NCBI GenBank assembly: GCA_026770585.1
Contig: MU647115.1
Coordinates: forward strand, 157,520 to 168,692
Length of the DNA stretch: 11,173 bases
DNA from: Baffinella frigidus
Lineage: Eukaryota > Cryptophyceae > Cryptomonadales > Baffinellaceae
Reading direction: 5' to 3'
A program made the position numbers and the translations under genes. Of this stretch, positions 1 to 6,735 are shown in pieces. Position 1 is the first letter of the stretch; each line of letters opens with the position of its first letter. Under the pieces are notes generated by a model. The model had not been told where the DNA came from. It saw only the letters and a list, made by a program, of their open reading frames with translations, and did not search any database.

Positions 1-18
1 GGGGGGGGGGGGGGGGGG
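1..18. repeat. Poly-G run at window edge
   Basis: The window opens with 18 consecutive G followed by C-rich sequence. The run may extend beyond the window, so its true length is unknown. Two longer C runs occur at 1370-1407 and 6946-7020. Confidence 0.85.
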
Positions 19-107
19 CGCCCCTTGTGGCTCCTCCCGCGAGCCCAGTCCCCGCACGGTCTGTCTGGGGACGCAGTCTCGTGTAGGATAGCCTGGGCGC
101 CAGCGAC

Positions 108-230
108 TACAGGGGTACCTCGCTCATAAGAAACTGCCCCCCCCCCCTAGGACCACCGTAGGGCCCTGGGCATAGGCCTACTGTAGGGTCCTAGGGTGGG
201 GCCGTTTCTTATGAGCGAGGTACCCCTGTA
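108..230 (+). mobile_element. Family A foldback MITE, copy A1
   Basis: The inverted terminal repeats read TACAGGGGTACCTCGCTCAT on the left and its complement on the right. They continue through AAGAAAC into a C tract that pairs with a G tract. The centre (GGCCTACTGTAGGGTCCTAG) is itself partly palindromic, so almost the whole 123 bp can fold back. TA lies just outside CAGGGG on both sides. There is no coding capacity. The core orientation is taken as forward. This copy runs directly into a minisatellite built from the same core. Confidence 0.9.
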
Positions 231-412
231 GGCATGGTCCTACTGTAGGGTCCCATGGCCCTACTGTAGGGTCATATGGGGTACCCCTGTAGGCATGGCC
301 TTACTGTAGGGTCCTATGGCCCTACTGTAGGGTCCTATGGCCCTACTGTAGGGTCCTATGGCCCTACTGTAGGGTCCTACGGCCCTACTGTAGGGTCCTA
401 TGGGGTACCCCT
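231..412 (+). repeat. 21-bp minisatellite derived from family A core
   Basis: Seven units carry TACTGTAGGGTC; most of their starts are 21 bp apart (for example 302, 323, 344, 365, 386). The unit, roughly GGCCCTACTGTAGGGTCCTA, matches the right core of family A. Two element tips (GGGGTACCCCTGTA) interrupt or end the array near 278-291 and 402-414. The array therefore probably grew from one or more A copies. Because 21 is a multiple of 3, the array reads open as a heptapeptide repeat on the minus strand, which is an artefact of periodicity. Confidence 0.9.
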
Positions 413-417
413 GTAGG

Positions 418-456
418 ACCCTCGCCTTCTCGGCCACGACGCTGCTCTGCACCCGT
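418..456. repeat. Direct repeat, copy 1 (partner 580-626)
   Basis: The segment starting ACCCTCGCCTTCTCGGCCAC and ending GCTCTGCACCCGT recurs at 580-626 with a small internal insertion. The two copies flank element B1, so B1 lies within or beside a local duplication. No function is recognised. Confidence 0.75.
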
Positions 457-457
457 T

Positions 458-562
458 TATCCCTCAAGTGGCCAGTAGGCGCATACACCCTACCGTAGGG
501 CCCTAGGACCTGCCTAGGACCTCTTGGTCGTCAACTTTGACTGCCTGGCCACTTAAGGGATA
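458..562 (+). mobile_element. Family B foldback MITE, copy B1
   Basis: The ends are TATCCCTCAAGTGGCCA and TGGCCACTTAAGGGATA, an inverted repeat of about 17 bp with one mismatch. The outer TA on each side fits a TA target duplication. The interior holds CCCTACCGTAGGGCCCTAGG and GACCTGCCTAGGACC, a core resembling that of family A. Length is 105 bp and there is no coding capacity. Confidence 0.88.
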
Positions 563-579
563 GCAGCATGCGGATTGGT

Positions 580-626
580 ACCCTGGCCTTCTCGCCCACG
601 ACGCTTCTGCCCTGCTCTGCACCCGT
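580..626. repeat. Direct repeat, copy 2 (partner 418-456)
   Basis: This is the second copy of the segment ACCCTGGCCTTCTCGCCCAC through GCTCTGCACCCGT. It differs from copy 1 by a few bases and a short insertion (TTCTGCCCT). Sequence downstream of the two copies is unrelated because B1 follows copy 1. Confidence 0.7.
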
Positions 627-773
627 GTCGTTCTGCCGAGTTTTTGAGCTGTGGCAGGGTCTTTATTGAAACACACTTCGAAAACAAACAACACTTCGAA
701 CACGCGTCGAAGGTTGCACACGCGTGTTTGCCAGTTCTCGATGACTACTGTGGCTCTCTCGCTGCAGCCATGA

Positions 774-880
774 TGTGGGTATCTAGGCTCTAAGGGCATG
801 TAAGGACGCAAGGTTATGAGGACGTCGGCGTAGATTCACTTAGGCCTCCATAAGTACATTCACTTAGGCCTTTCAAGTAG
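774..880 (+). mobile_element. Family C element, copy C1, probably truncated
   Basis: The left end TGTGGGTATCTAGGCTCT and the following AGGACGCA.GGTT.TGAGGA match C2 at 1701-1818. After that the copies diverge. C1 contains AGATTCACTTAGGC, the inverse of GCCTAAGTGAATCT in C2, which suggests rearrangement. I find no matching right terminus, so the right boundary is approximate. Confidence 0.6.
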
Positions 881-979
881 AGAGAGTTGACTAGTAACTA
901 CCGGCCTTCCACGTGACTGACTGACTGACCACACATGTATGGAGCGCGAATCCCACGGGCTTTCTGTTTTGCTGCCATA

Positions 980-1084
980 TATCCCTGTAGTGGCCGGTAG
1001 GCTCATACGCCCTACGGTAGGGCCCTACGACCTGCCTAGGACCTCTTGGCCGTCAAATTTGACCGCCTGGCCACTGAAGGGATA
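980..1084 (+). mobile_element. Family B foldback MITE, copy B2
   Basis: The ends are TATCCCTGTAGTGGCC and GGCCACTGAAGGGATA with TA at both margins. The core GCCCTACGGTAGGGCCCTA and the following CCTGCCTAGGACCTCTTGG match B1. Length is 105 bp, identical to B1. No coding capacity. It lies 15 bp upstream of A2. Confidence 0.88.
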
Positions 1085-1099
1085 ATCACCGACGGTGCC

Positions 1100-1220
1100 T
1101 ACAGGGGTACCTCGATTACAAGAAAACGCCTCCCCGTAGGGCCCTACAGTAGGCCTATGCCTAGGGCCCTATGGACGTCCTAGGGGGGTGGCGTTTTCTT
1201 GTAATCGAGGTACCCCTGTA
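1100..1220 (-). mobile_element. Family A MITE, copy A2 (variant-arm subfamily)
   Basis: Both arms carry CTCGATTACAAGAAAACGCC instead of the common CTCGCTCATAAGAAAC. The left and right arms are perfectly complementary over 31 bp. The core CCCTACAGTAGGCCTATGCC is in reverse orientation relative to A1. TA flanks both ends. This is a distinct subfamily rather than a decayed copy, because the differences are shared by both arms. Confidence 0.9.
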
Positions 1221-1368
1221 AGCACTGCAATTTCCTGCCCTGCCCTCGCCCCCAACCAAAACATACTGAACACAACCTGAAGCCCCCCGTGCGACAATGC
1301 CAGTCCTCACTCACTCTTTTACTCTTCCCGCACCACCACCGCAGCCCTGCCCGCTCTCAGCCTCTCTC

Positions 1369-1369
<1 letters not shown>

Positions 1370-1407
<38 letters not shown>
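1370..1407. repeat. 38-nt poly-C run
   Basis: An uninterrupted run of 38 C is preceded by CTCTCAC and followed by a C-rich stretch containing CCACCCTCC. The open frames crossing it encode only poly-proline and are not taken as genes. Exact length is prone to sequencing error. Confidence 0.85.
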
Positions 1408-1409
<2 letters not shown>

Positions 1410-1477
1410 GCACCCGCCGCCCCACCCTCCCTTAACGCGACACATCGCCGCAGGCGCAGCGTCGAAGCGAGGCAACT

Positions 1478-1599
1478 TACAGGGGTACCTCGCTCATAAC
1501 AAACGACCCCCCCGGTAGGACCCTACAGTATGACTGTGCCTCGGGTCCTATGGTGATCCTAGGGGAGGGGGCGTTTCTTATGAGCGAGGTACCCCTGCA
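1478..1599 (-). mobile_element. Family A MITE, copy A3
   Basis: The left end TACAGGGGTACCTCGCTCAT and right end ATGAGCGAGGTACCCCTG form the usual inverted repeats. The reverse-oriented core contains GACCCTACAGTATGAC. The right flanking dinucleotide is CA rather than TA, probably a point mutation of the target duplication. Confidence 0.88.
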
Positions 1600-1700
1600 A
1601 CGGGAACAGCAGACGTGCGACGGTCTCAACGGCCCGTTTTCTTCAACCCGAGAGCGTCATGGCCCCGCAGATAATAACGTACTGTACATTGCTCGGGCGA

Positions 1701-1818
1701 TGTGGGTATCTAGGCTCTGAGGACACTTCAGGACGCACGGTTCTGAGGATGCCTAAGTGAATCTGCCCTTAGACCCTAGCCTAGGTGCCCTTAGAGAGCC
1801 TACATGTAGATACCCACA
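1701..1818 (+). mobile_element. Family C element, copy C2, with 5-bp target duplication
   Basis: The ends TGTGGGTATCTA and TAGATACCCACA are exact inverted repeats, extended loosely by GGCTCT and AGAGCC-like sequence. The element is 118 bp and is flanked by GGCGA at 1696-1700 and 1819-1823. A 5-bp duplication sets this family apart from the TA-targeting families A and B. It has no coding capacity. Confidence 0.8.
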
Positions 1819-1823
1819 GGCGA

Positions 1824-2270
1824 TGAGATCAGCCAGCGTTGTCGAAGCAGCCGTAGTTGTGGCACCGAATCACGAAGATCTGGTTGCGAGTCTTGCTCGG
1901 CGTCTTTTTCTGCGGTTTCGGGTTTGAGGGGTTAGAGTCAACGCACATTTACGCCAGCCCCCGGCACCATTCTAGGGTACGCACACGTGTTACATGTACT
2001 CACCATGAACGACACATACCGCAGCTTGGTCTATTCAAAACACAGGAGCAGGTTGACTGCTTAGCTGCGAACGAGAAACGAGCACGTTGCGGGGATGTGC
2101 CACCAATCCCCGCACGTGACACGTCCCAGCTGCACACGCACACCAACCCCCACCACCAAGAGTATGCAGGCGCCGAACTCGCCACTGACGACACATACAT
2201 GTGCCGCCAATAGTCGTTCCGCGGATTTTTTTCGGGTCCCCTGGACTCGCTTTGTTTTGGTTGTAGCGTT
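1824..2270. other. Unassigned stretch
   Basis: No repeat family or recognisable gene is seen here. An open frame of about 118 codons runs forward from 1857, but it has no recognisable domain, overlaps open frames on the other strand and ends in a low-complexity His/Thr-rich tail. I do not call it. Confidence 0.5.
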
Positions 2271-2428
2271 CAGGGTTTAGTGTTTAGTGTTTAGTGTGTA
2301 GGGTCTAGGGTTTGGGGTTTGGGGTTTAAGGTTGGGGGTTGAGGGTTGAGGGGTTGGGGGTTGGGGTGTATGGTTTATGGTTTATGGCTTATGGTGTAGG
2401 GTTGAGGGTTTAGGGGTCAGGGGTTTCA
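2271..2428 (+). repeat. Degenerate telomere-like (TTTAGGG-type) array, left part
   Basis: The stretch is built from variants of TTTAGGG and TTGGGG: CAGGGTTTAG, GTGTTTAGTG, GGGTTTGGGGTTTGG, GGTTGAGGGTTGAGG and TATGGTTTATGG. It is too degenerate to be an active chromosome end and lacks long perfect tracts, so it is an interstitial or old subtelomeric array. TTTAGGG-type repeats are known from plants and many algal lineages. Confidence 0.75.
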
Positions 2429-2914
2429 TCCGGGAACAAGTATTTTTCTTTCATTTTCGCTAGGGCGATTTCGAGGTTTTCCCTTAAGATATTTTTAAAA
2501 ATTGTCCGCCCAAAAAGTCAGGAACGTCATCTGAAAGGGCTTGGAGAGTTTTTGCTTGAATGTGGTCTCAGATTTTTGCTGGGCCATCGGGAAGGGCCCC
2601 CTTGGGAGGGGCGCAAAATGACGTTTGTGTGAAAATTACTGCACAGCCTTTTTTAACAATTCGATTGATTTGCATTTTAAGAATTGTCTTTTTGAAGCTG
2701 TGTAGTAATTTTCACACAAACGTCATTTTGCGCCCCTCCGAAGGGGCCCTTCCCGATGGCCCAGCAAAAATCTGAGACCACATCCAAGCAAAAACTTTCC
2801 AAGCCCTTTCAGACGACGTTCCCAACTTTTTGGGCGGACAATTTTAAAAAATATTCTGAGGGAAAACCTCGAAATCGCCCTAGCAGAAATGAAAGAAAAA
2901 TACTTGTTCCCGGA
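2429..2914. mobile_element. Family D, 486-bp near-perfect foldback element
   Basis: The ends TCCGGGAACAAGTATTTTTC and its complement start an inverted repeat of about 220 bp per arm with more than 90% identity by eye. The short central spacer itself contains ACAATTC and GAATTGT. The outer limits are sharp: telomere-like sequence lies on both sides. I cannot assign a target duplication. The open frames inside only reflect the palindrome. A transcript across it would form a long hairpin RNA. Confidence 0.9.
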
Positions 2915-2952
2915 TAAGGTTAGGGGTTAGGGGTTTTCAGATTTAGGGGTTG
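2915..2952 (+). repeat. Degenerate telomere-like array, right part
   Basis: Sequence after element D resumes as AAGGTTAGGGGTTAGGGG and GATTTAGGGGTTG. This continues the array that ends at 2428, so D appears to have inserted into it. Confidence 0.7.
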
Positions 2953-3822
2953 CGTCCCGCTTCACTATGGCACCCCCCGGAGGCGGGCTCCTGAAAAGGC
3001 GTTGAACACCGCACAGCTGATCACCCCCCACGCCACTAGGGTGTTCCTTCGTAGGAACAGGCCCACCAAGGATCTTAGGGCGGTACGTCTCGTCCATGCT
3101 GGGGTAAACCCTGCAGTGGTCATGTCTGCAGTGTGCTGTCGTAGCCCCCAACTCGCAGAGCCGCTGATCGGCGCCACCTGCTGCAGCGAGGCACCGCCTG
3201 CAGCTTCTTTCTGGTACCATCCACTGTAGAGCGCAACACCAGCCCCAGCCTGGCCCTCGCCCCAAGCAGAGAAGGCTGCGGCTTTCCACCCTCCATTTAT
3301 TTGCAGGGGGCGGGGAGTGAAGAAGGAGGGAGCACCTGCTTGCTGTTGACCCAGTCGGTGATGGCCTGCTGTTGATTCACCTCCACGCGCTGCCGTTGCC
3401 CGTACAACTGCGTCCCACACTCATGGCTCAGCGGAGCAGCGCTTCACCACGCAACATCTTCCCCGGCACGTCGCAGCAGCCATCCCAGAGGCTGGAAAAC
3501 GGCAGGCTGCGGCTGCGGCCGCCCGATTGACACCGCCAACTGCACCCGCGAGCGATCAGGCGAGCCGCTCCAGCGCAGCAGCCAGCGCCCCACATCCGAC
3601 CTCGGAAGGGGTCCCGTGTTTGCCTGCAAAGAGTCGTGCCTCCAGAGGGCGCGCTCCGGCGCATAGAACCCAAACCGCTCAAGACGCTGCCCACCCAACG
3701 ACGCAGACACCGTCTACGCTCCCCAACCAACGCAACACGGGCTTGCACAACTCACCAGCCGTGACAACATTTTGACGCTTCGTTCTTTTTAAGGAAGACA
3801 GGCAAAATCGGCTTTAAAAGTA
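2953..3822. other. GC-rich stretch open in several frames, no gene called
   Basis: Open frames of 75-151 codons overlap on both strands, including one on the minus strand over 2965-3420. High GC lowers the stop frequency, and no frame shows a motif or domain that I recognise. A spliced gene fragment is possible, because this is the longest stretch free of identified repeats together with 3846-4732. Transcript data would be needed to call an exon. Confidence 0.4.
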
Positions 3823-3845
3823 TCTGGTACAAAGTTTGTACCAGA
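3823..3845. repeat. Perfect palindrome (CTGGTACAAA stem)
   Basis: TCTGGTACAAA, a single central G, and TTTGTACCAGA form a perfect 11-bp stem. TTTAAA-like sequence lies outside on both sides (3813 and about 3860). It could be the core of a decayed foldback element. Confidence 0.75.
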
Positions 3846-4732
3846 GACTTTGAGAGTTTTAAAAAGAGGTCATGAACTTTTGGGGGAATTCGTGACCGTT
3901 GCACAAGTCCCCCAAAGCAAACAAGCTCCACAAGACACGAATCATGTGCCGCAAAGTTACGTGCGAGGTGCGGCCGCTGTCCCTCTCGTTGGCACTCTTG
4001 GTGCACCATGGACGCCGCGAGCGAGCTCCACTGCGCAGGCTTTCTCGCATCTGCCGCGAGCATGCTTTCTGACCACTTTCTGCTTTCCTGAGATGGGGAC
4101 CCTGACGATGAGTCGCGCCTTTCAGAAGTGCATGCTCTTCACCTGGGCCGGTTGCGGCCAACATATTGCCTCCGTGATGGACCCGATCCCCAAGGTGCCA
4201 CTCCCATGCCCGCAAATATCCTTCGCCTGCCCGGACATCTCCTTTGCATTTCTCCTGCCAGAAAAAAATCCAAAATCCTTCGCCCCGCCAAACCACCGGC
4301 CCTCAGCAGCGCTGCCTCCACCCACCACCCGGTTTCCTGTTCCGCGCAGGGTGAAACGGCGCCCGTGTTTCGAACAATGCGTCCCCGAGTGAGTCTCGCC
4401 TTTCTGTCTCTCTCTCGCAGAGGACCCGCAGTGCTCACAGCCTACAGCGTGCCGAGCTGTACCCCCCTGTCGCTGAAAAATCGCACGGCGCAGGAACAGC
4501 ATTGCCTGTGCCCACGGTGATCGCAAGGCGAGGTGCTCGCCCGCTTGGGCGGCCGCACAGCAATAGGACGAGCAAATGTTGCATCAAGGTTAGGGGGGCG
4601 ATGGCAAGTGACAAGTAAATCACGGCTGCTGTAAAACAAACGGCCGCGTTTGTGCTCGTGCTTTGGCCGAGGGCTCCTGCCGGAGAGGAAACACACTGCC
4701 CGAGGTTCTGGGCTGAGTGCCCCAGGGAGATC
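3846..4732. other. GC-rich stretch with overlapping open frames, no gene called
   Basis: The longest open frame in the window, 180 codons forward from 3850 to 4392, lies here. Minus-strand frames of 99-145 codons cover the same bases. Its translation is Pro- and Pro/Arg-rich towards the end and shows no known domain. I cannot separate a true exon from chance openness. Confidence 0.4.
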
Positions 4733-4851
4733 TAACTCTGCCTGAGTTTTATTCTGGCTCGTCCTTAAAAGTATTCAAGAGCAGAAATCCAGTACACACG
4801 GGAAAATAGAAAGTCTCTAGGACGAGCCAGAACAAAACCCAGACAGAGCTA
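4733..4851. mobile_element. Element H, inverted-repeat element flanked by TA
   Basis: The left arm CTCTGCCTGAGTTTTATTCT followed by GGCTCGTCCT (4736-4765) pairs with AGGACGAGCCAGAACAAAAC followed by CCAGACAGAG (4819-4848). About 27 of 30 positions match. TA lies just outside on both sides (4733-4734 and 4850-4851). The right TA is also the left TA of A4. Only one copy is present in this window. Confidence 0.75.
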
Positions 4852-4970
4852 CAGGGGTACCTCGCTCATAAGAAACCCCCCCCCCCCCCGGACCACCCGA
4901 GGGCCCTAGGCATAGGCCTACTGTAGGGTCGTAGGAGGGGGCGGTTTCTTATGAGCGAGGTACCCCTGTA
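4850..4970 (+). mobile_element. Family A MITE, copy A4
   Basis: Standard ends TACAGGGGTACCTCGCTCAT and complement, with a long C tract after AAGAAA. The forward core GGCCTACTGTAGGGTC is intact. It abuts element H through a shared TA, consistent with insertion at the TA bordering H. Confidence 0.9.
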
Positions 4971-5312
4971 ATTTGTAGGAGACGCATGTTCCTCGGGAGG
5001 ATGACATCTCGAAACATGCAAGAATCTGTCCATGTGAAAAGGCGTAAGATAGCATCATTGTACGCCTAAAATAGCATACATGTACACCCGTATCTTCGGC
5101 GTCGGAAGCCTAAGATAGCGGGACAGAATCTTTCATGTTCCGAAATTAGATGGGAAGGGTTGGCACTGAGGGTACCTTCAGCTCTCCAGCCAGGGGAACC
5201 CAATCGATGGAAAGAGAAGTCTCGGACGGAATAACCGACAACCTTATCCTCTCTCTGCTCGCCACGCGTTGCTCTCGTCCCAGGCAGATTCATGTGCGGG
5301 TACATGTACAGT
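4971..5312. other. Unassigned stretch with short TAAGATAGC motif repeats
   Basis: TAAGATAGC occurs at about 5045 and 5111, and the related TAAAATAGC at about 5068. TTAAGATAGC reappears near 9281. A 17-nt palindrome, CATGTACA-G-TGTACATG, lies at 5303-5319. No gene is recognised. Confidence 0.45.
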
Positions 5313-5337
5313 GTACATGGGGTATCTCGCTCATTAG
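5313..5337 (+). mobile_element. Solo degenerate family A end
   Basis: The sequence GTACATGGGGTATCTCGCTC followed by ATTAGG matches the left end of family A apart from a one-base insertion and small changes. There is no matching right end nearby, so this is a remnant. Confidence 0.65.
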
Positions 5338-5350
5338 GCGCCGGGATCCT

Positions 5351-5658
5351 GAAAACACTCGCCCTCTCTAATTATTAAGAAACCCCCTCTTCAGCGAGCT
5401 CGGAACGTTTTAAAAGCCCAGGTCCAGAATCTGGACCTGGGTTTAGATAAATCTTTGAAACCCTTCCAGTTGTTCTCGATCTCTATCAGGCCAAACCTTT
5501 TTTCGTGGTTCGTGAGAAACCGCCGTATGTTCCGTATTTATGAAGAAACCCAGCGGAATCGCCCGCCTTCCGTTCCTGGATTATCAAGGAACTCAGTAAA
5601 AACGCCCGAGAGCGGCGGGAGAAACGCCCGCCCTCTTTTCTTAATTATTAAGGAACCC
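5351..5658 (+). repeat. Dispersed 38-bp direct motif, four diverged copies
   Basis: Copies start near 5351, 5513, 5555 and 5621. They share GAAA, then CGCCCGCC or CGCCCTC, then a T-rich segment, then ATTATTAAG(A/G)AACCC. The last copy (5621-5658) contains TTAATTATTAAGGAACCC. Spacing is irregular (162, 42 and 66 bp). The unit does not match families A-F. Confidence 0.55.
5417..5441. repeat. Perfect hairpin CCCAGGTCCAG / CTGGACCTGGG
   Basis: An 11-bp perfect stem encloses AAT and is bordered by AAAAG and TTTAG. It is not next to a recognised gene end, so a terminator role is unsupported. Confidence 0.75.
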
Positions 5659-5696
5659 ACACCTCAAAAACGCCCTGTGTCTTATGTGGACACACG

Positions 5697-5814
5697 TACA
5701 GGGGTATCTCGATCATCAGAAAACGCGCCCCCCTAAGACTATCGTAGGGGCCCTAGGCACAGGCCTGCTGGAGGTCCAAGGAGGAGGCATTTGCTCATGA
5801 GCGAGGTACCCCTG
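5697..5814 (+). mobile_element. Family A MITE, copy A5, diverged
   Basis: The left end TACAGGGGTATCTCGATCAT and right end GAGCGAGGTACCCCTG remain, but the inner arms have drifted apart (AGAAAACGCG against GGCATTTGC). The forward core still has CCCTAGGCACAGGCCTGCTG. The right flank is GA rather than TA. It is probably one of the older copies. Confidence 0.82.
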
Positions 5815-6066
5815 GACCCCTGTTCACGTAAGCGGAGTCCAGCCTTGGCAGAGCCCATCGTAGAAACTATTGTTTTCACTCTTAACGGTGTCCAATGACA
5901 CACCCTCACGCCCCCCACCCCGCCACCCTCCCAACCCCCCACCCCACCCCGCCCCTCTTAAAATCTCAGTTCCATGCTTCAGCCCGTGGGGCCGAGCAAT
6001 CCTTGCGTGTTCGCCGTTTGTCACGCATATCCATCGCCCCCCACGGCCCTCCTGGACGCTGCCCTG
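5815..6066. other. C-rich stretch between repeats
   Basis: An interrupted C-rich tract at 5899-5957 follows GTGTCCAATGACACACCCTC. Nearly the same lead-in, GTGTCCAAGGACACCCTCAC, precedes the 75-nt C run at 6946. The two sites may be paralogues differing in purity of the C tract. No gene is recognised. Confidence 0.5.
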
Positions 6067-6101
6067 CAAGTTGCCGTAGCATCACGAGAGAGCCCCGCCT
6101 C

Positions 6102-6284
6102 TATGGGTATCAGGCTCTACAGGGGCACCTCGCTCATAAGAAACCGACCCCCCCTAGGACCCTACAGTAGGCCTATGCCTATGGCCCTTTGGTGGTCCTA
6201 GGGGAAGGGCGGTTTCTTATGAGCGAGGTACCCCTGTACGGGCACCTTGCGTCCTTAGGTGCCCTTAGAGACTAGATACCCACA
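6102..6284 (+). mobile_element. Family C element, copy C3, split by A6
   Basis: The left end is TATGGGTATCAGGCTCTA. After A6 the element resumes as TACGGGCACCTTGCGTCC and ends TAGAGACTAGATACCCACA. The uninterrupted counterpart in C4 reads straight through CAGGCTCTACGGGCACC. C3 is therefore older than A6. Confidence 0.82.
6118..6238 (-). mobile_element. Family A MITE, copy A6, nested in C3
   Basis: The core is in reverse orientation (GGACCCTACAGTAGGCC), and TA is present on both sides (6118-6119 and 6237-6238). The uninserted sequence at 6561-6578 has one TA where this copy has two, which proves target duplication. One base in the left end differs (GGGGCACC for GGGGTACC). Confidence 0.93.
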
Positions 6285-6378
6285 GCCGCAGCATAGTCCA
6301 ACACACGAGCGCACGCACTTCAGTAACGTGGCCGCCTCCCAATACTCGAACAGTAGAGCACTCGCCCTCAAGCGGCCC

Positions 6379-6422
6379 TATCCCTCAAGTGGCCATGCCG
6401 TCAAGTTGCCGTCAAATTTGGT
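6379..6422 (-). mobile_element. Family B fragment, B3
   Basis: TATCCCTCAAGTGGCCATGC, then a short GTCAAGTTGCC insertion, then GTCAAATTTGG match the first part of B5 (7140 onward). No second end follows, so this is a truncated copy. Confidence 0.7.
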
Positions 6423-6451
6423 GCCGCAGCATCCCCAGAGAGCCCCGCCTA

Positions 6452-6554
6452 TATCCCTTAAGTGACCAGTAGGCTCATACGCCCTACGGTAGGGTCCTAG
6501 GACCTGCCTAGGGCTTCCACGGGCGATTATTCACCCGTTGGTCACTTAAGGGGT
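6452..6554 (+). mobile_element. Family B MITE, copy B4
   Basis: The left end is TATCCCTTAAGTGACCAGTA and the right end is TTGGTCACTTAAGGGG. The core CCCTACGGTAGGGTCCTAGG is typical. Compared with copy 1 of the duplication (GCCTCTATGGGTATC), the element sits at the TA before GGGTATC. The right TA has been lost with about two bases. Confidence 0.82.
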
Positions 6555-6735
6555 GGGTATCAGGCTCTACGGGCACCTTGCGTCGTGAGGTGTTCTTGGA
6601 GACTGCAGGGGTATCTCGCTCATAAGAAACTGCCACCCTTCCTAGGACCACAATAGGGCCCTAGGCACAGGCCTACAGTAGGGTCCTAGGGGGGCACGGT
6701 TTCTTATGAGCGAGGTACCCCTGTTGATACCCACA
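6553..6735 (+). mobile_element. Family C element, copy C4, split by A7
   Basis: It starts at GTGGGTATCAGGCTCTACGG, runs to GGAGACT, is interrupted by A7 and ends GATACCCACA. Its left half provides the empty site for A6. The homologous right half of C3 (GAGACTAGATACCC) provides the empty site for A7. Confidence 0.82.
6604..6725 (+). mobile_element. Family A MITE, copy A7, nested in C4
   Basis: Standard ends and forward core (GGCCTACAGTAGGGTCCTAG). Flanking dinucleotides are TG on the left and TT on the right. Comparison with GAGACTAGATACCC at 6269-6282 shows both derive from TA by single substitutions. Confidence 0.9.

Larger units (their letters stand above)
6067..6366 (+). repeat. Local segmental duplication, copy 1
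   Basis: CAAGTTGCCGTAGCATC, then AGAGAGCCCCGCCT, then C3, then GCCGCAGCATAGTCC and GTGGCCGCCTCCCAATACTC recur in the same order at 6402-6815. Copy 1 carries the A6 insertion. It lacks the B4 and A7 insertions found in copy 2. Confidence 0.8.

Noticed and set aside
231-412. CRISPR-like array
   Set aside because: Units are contiguous 21-bp repeats with no unique spacers, and the genome appears eukaryotic.
261-488. Minus-strand open frame encoding a GPYSRAI heptad repeat
   Set aside because: It is the 21-bp minisatellite read in frame. A unit length divisible by three keeps it open without selection.
1857-2213. Plus-strand open frame of 118 codons with a hydrophobic start resembling a signal peptide
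   Set aside because: Only the first part is hydrophobic, the rest is low-complexity, and no homologue is recognised.
2271-2428. True chromosome end
   Set aside because: The repeats are too degenerate, and unique sequence and elements continue on both sides.
2965-3420. Minus-strand open frame of 151 codons
   Set aside because: Other frames on both strands are also open here. No recognisable domain, splice-supported structure or coding-type divergence is available.
3850-4392. Plus-strand open frame of 180 codons, the longest in the window
   Set aside because: GC-rich sequence open on both strands, Pro-rich translation and no known motif. It could contain an exon but is not supportable from sequence alone.
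5417-5441. Intrinsic terminator or histone-type 3' stem-loop
   Set aside because: The hairpin is perfect, but there is no gene end next to it and the stem does not fit the histone stem-loop pattern.
5455-5736. Plus-strand open frame of 93 codons
   Set aside because: It needs a TTG start and crosses the dispersed 38-bp motifs and the start of A5.
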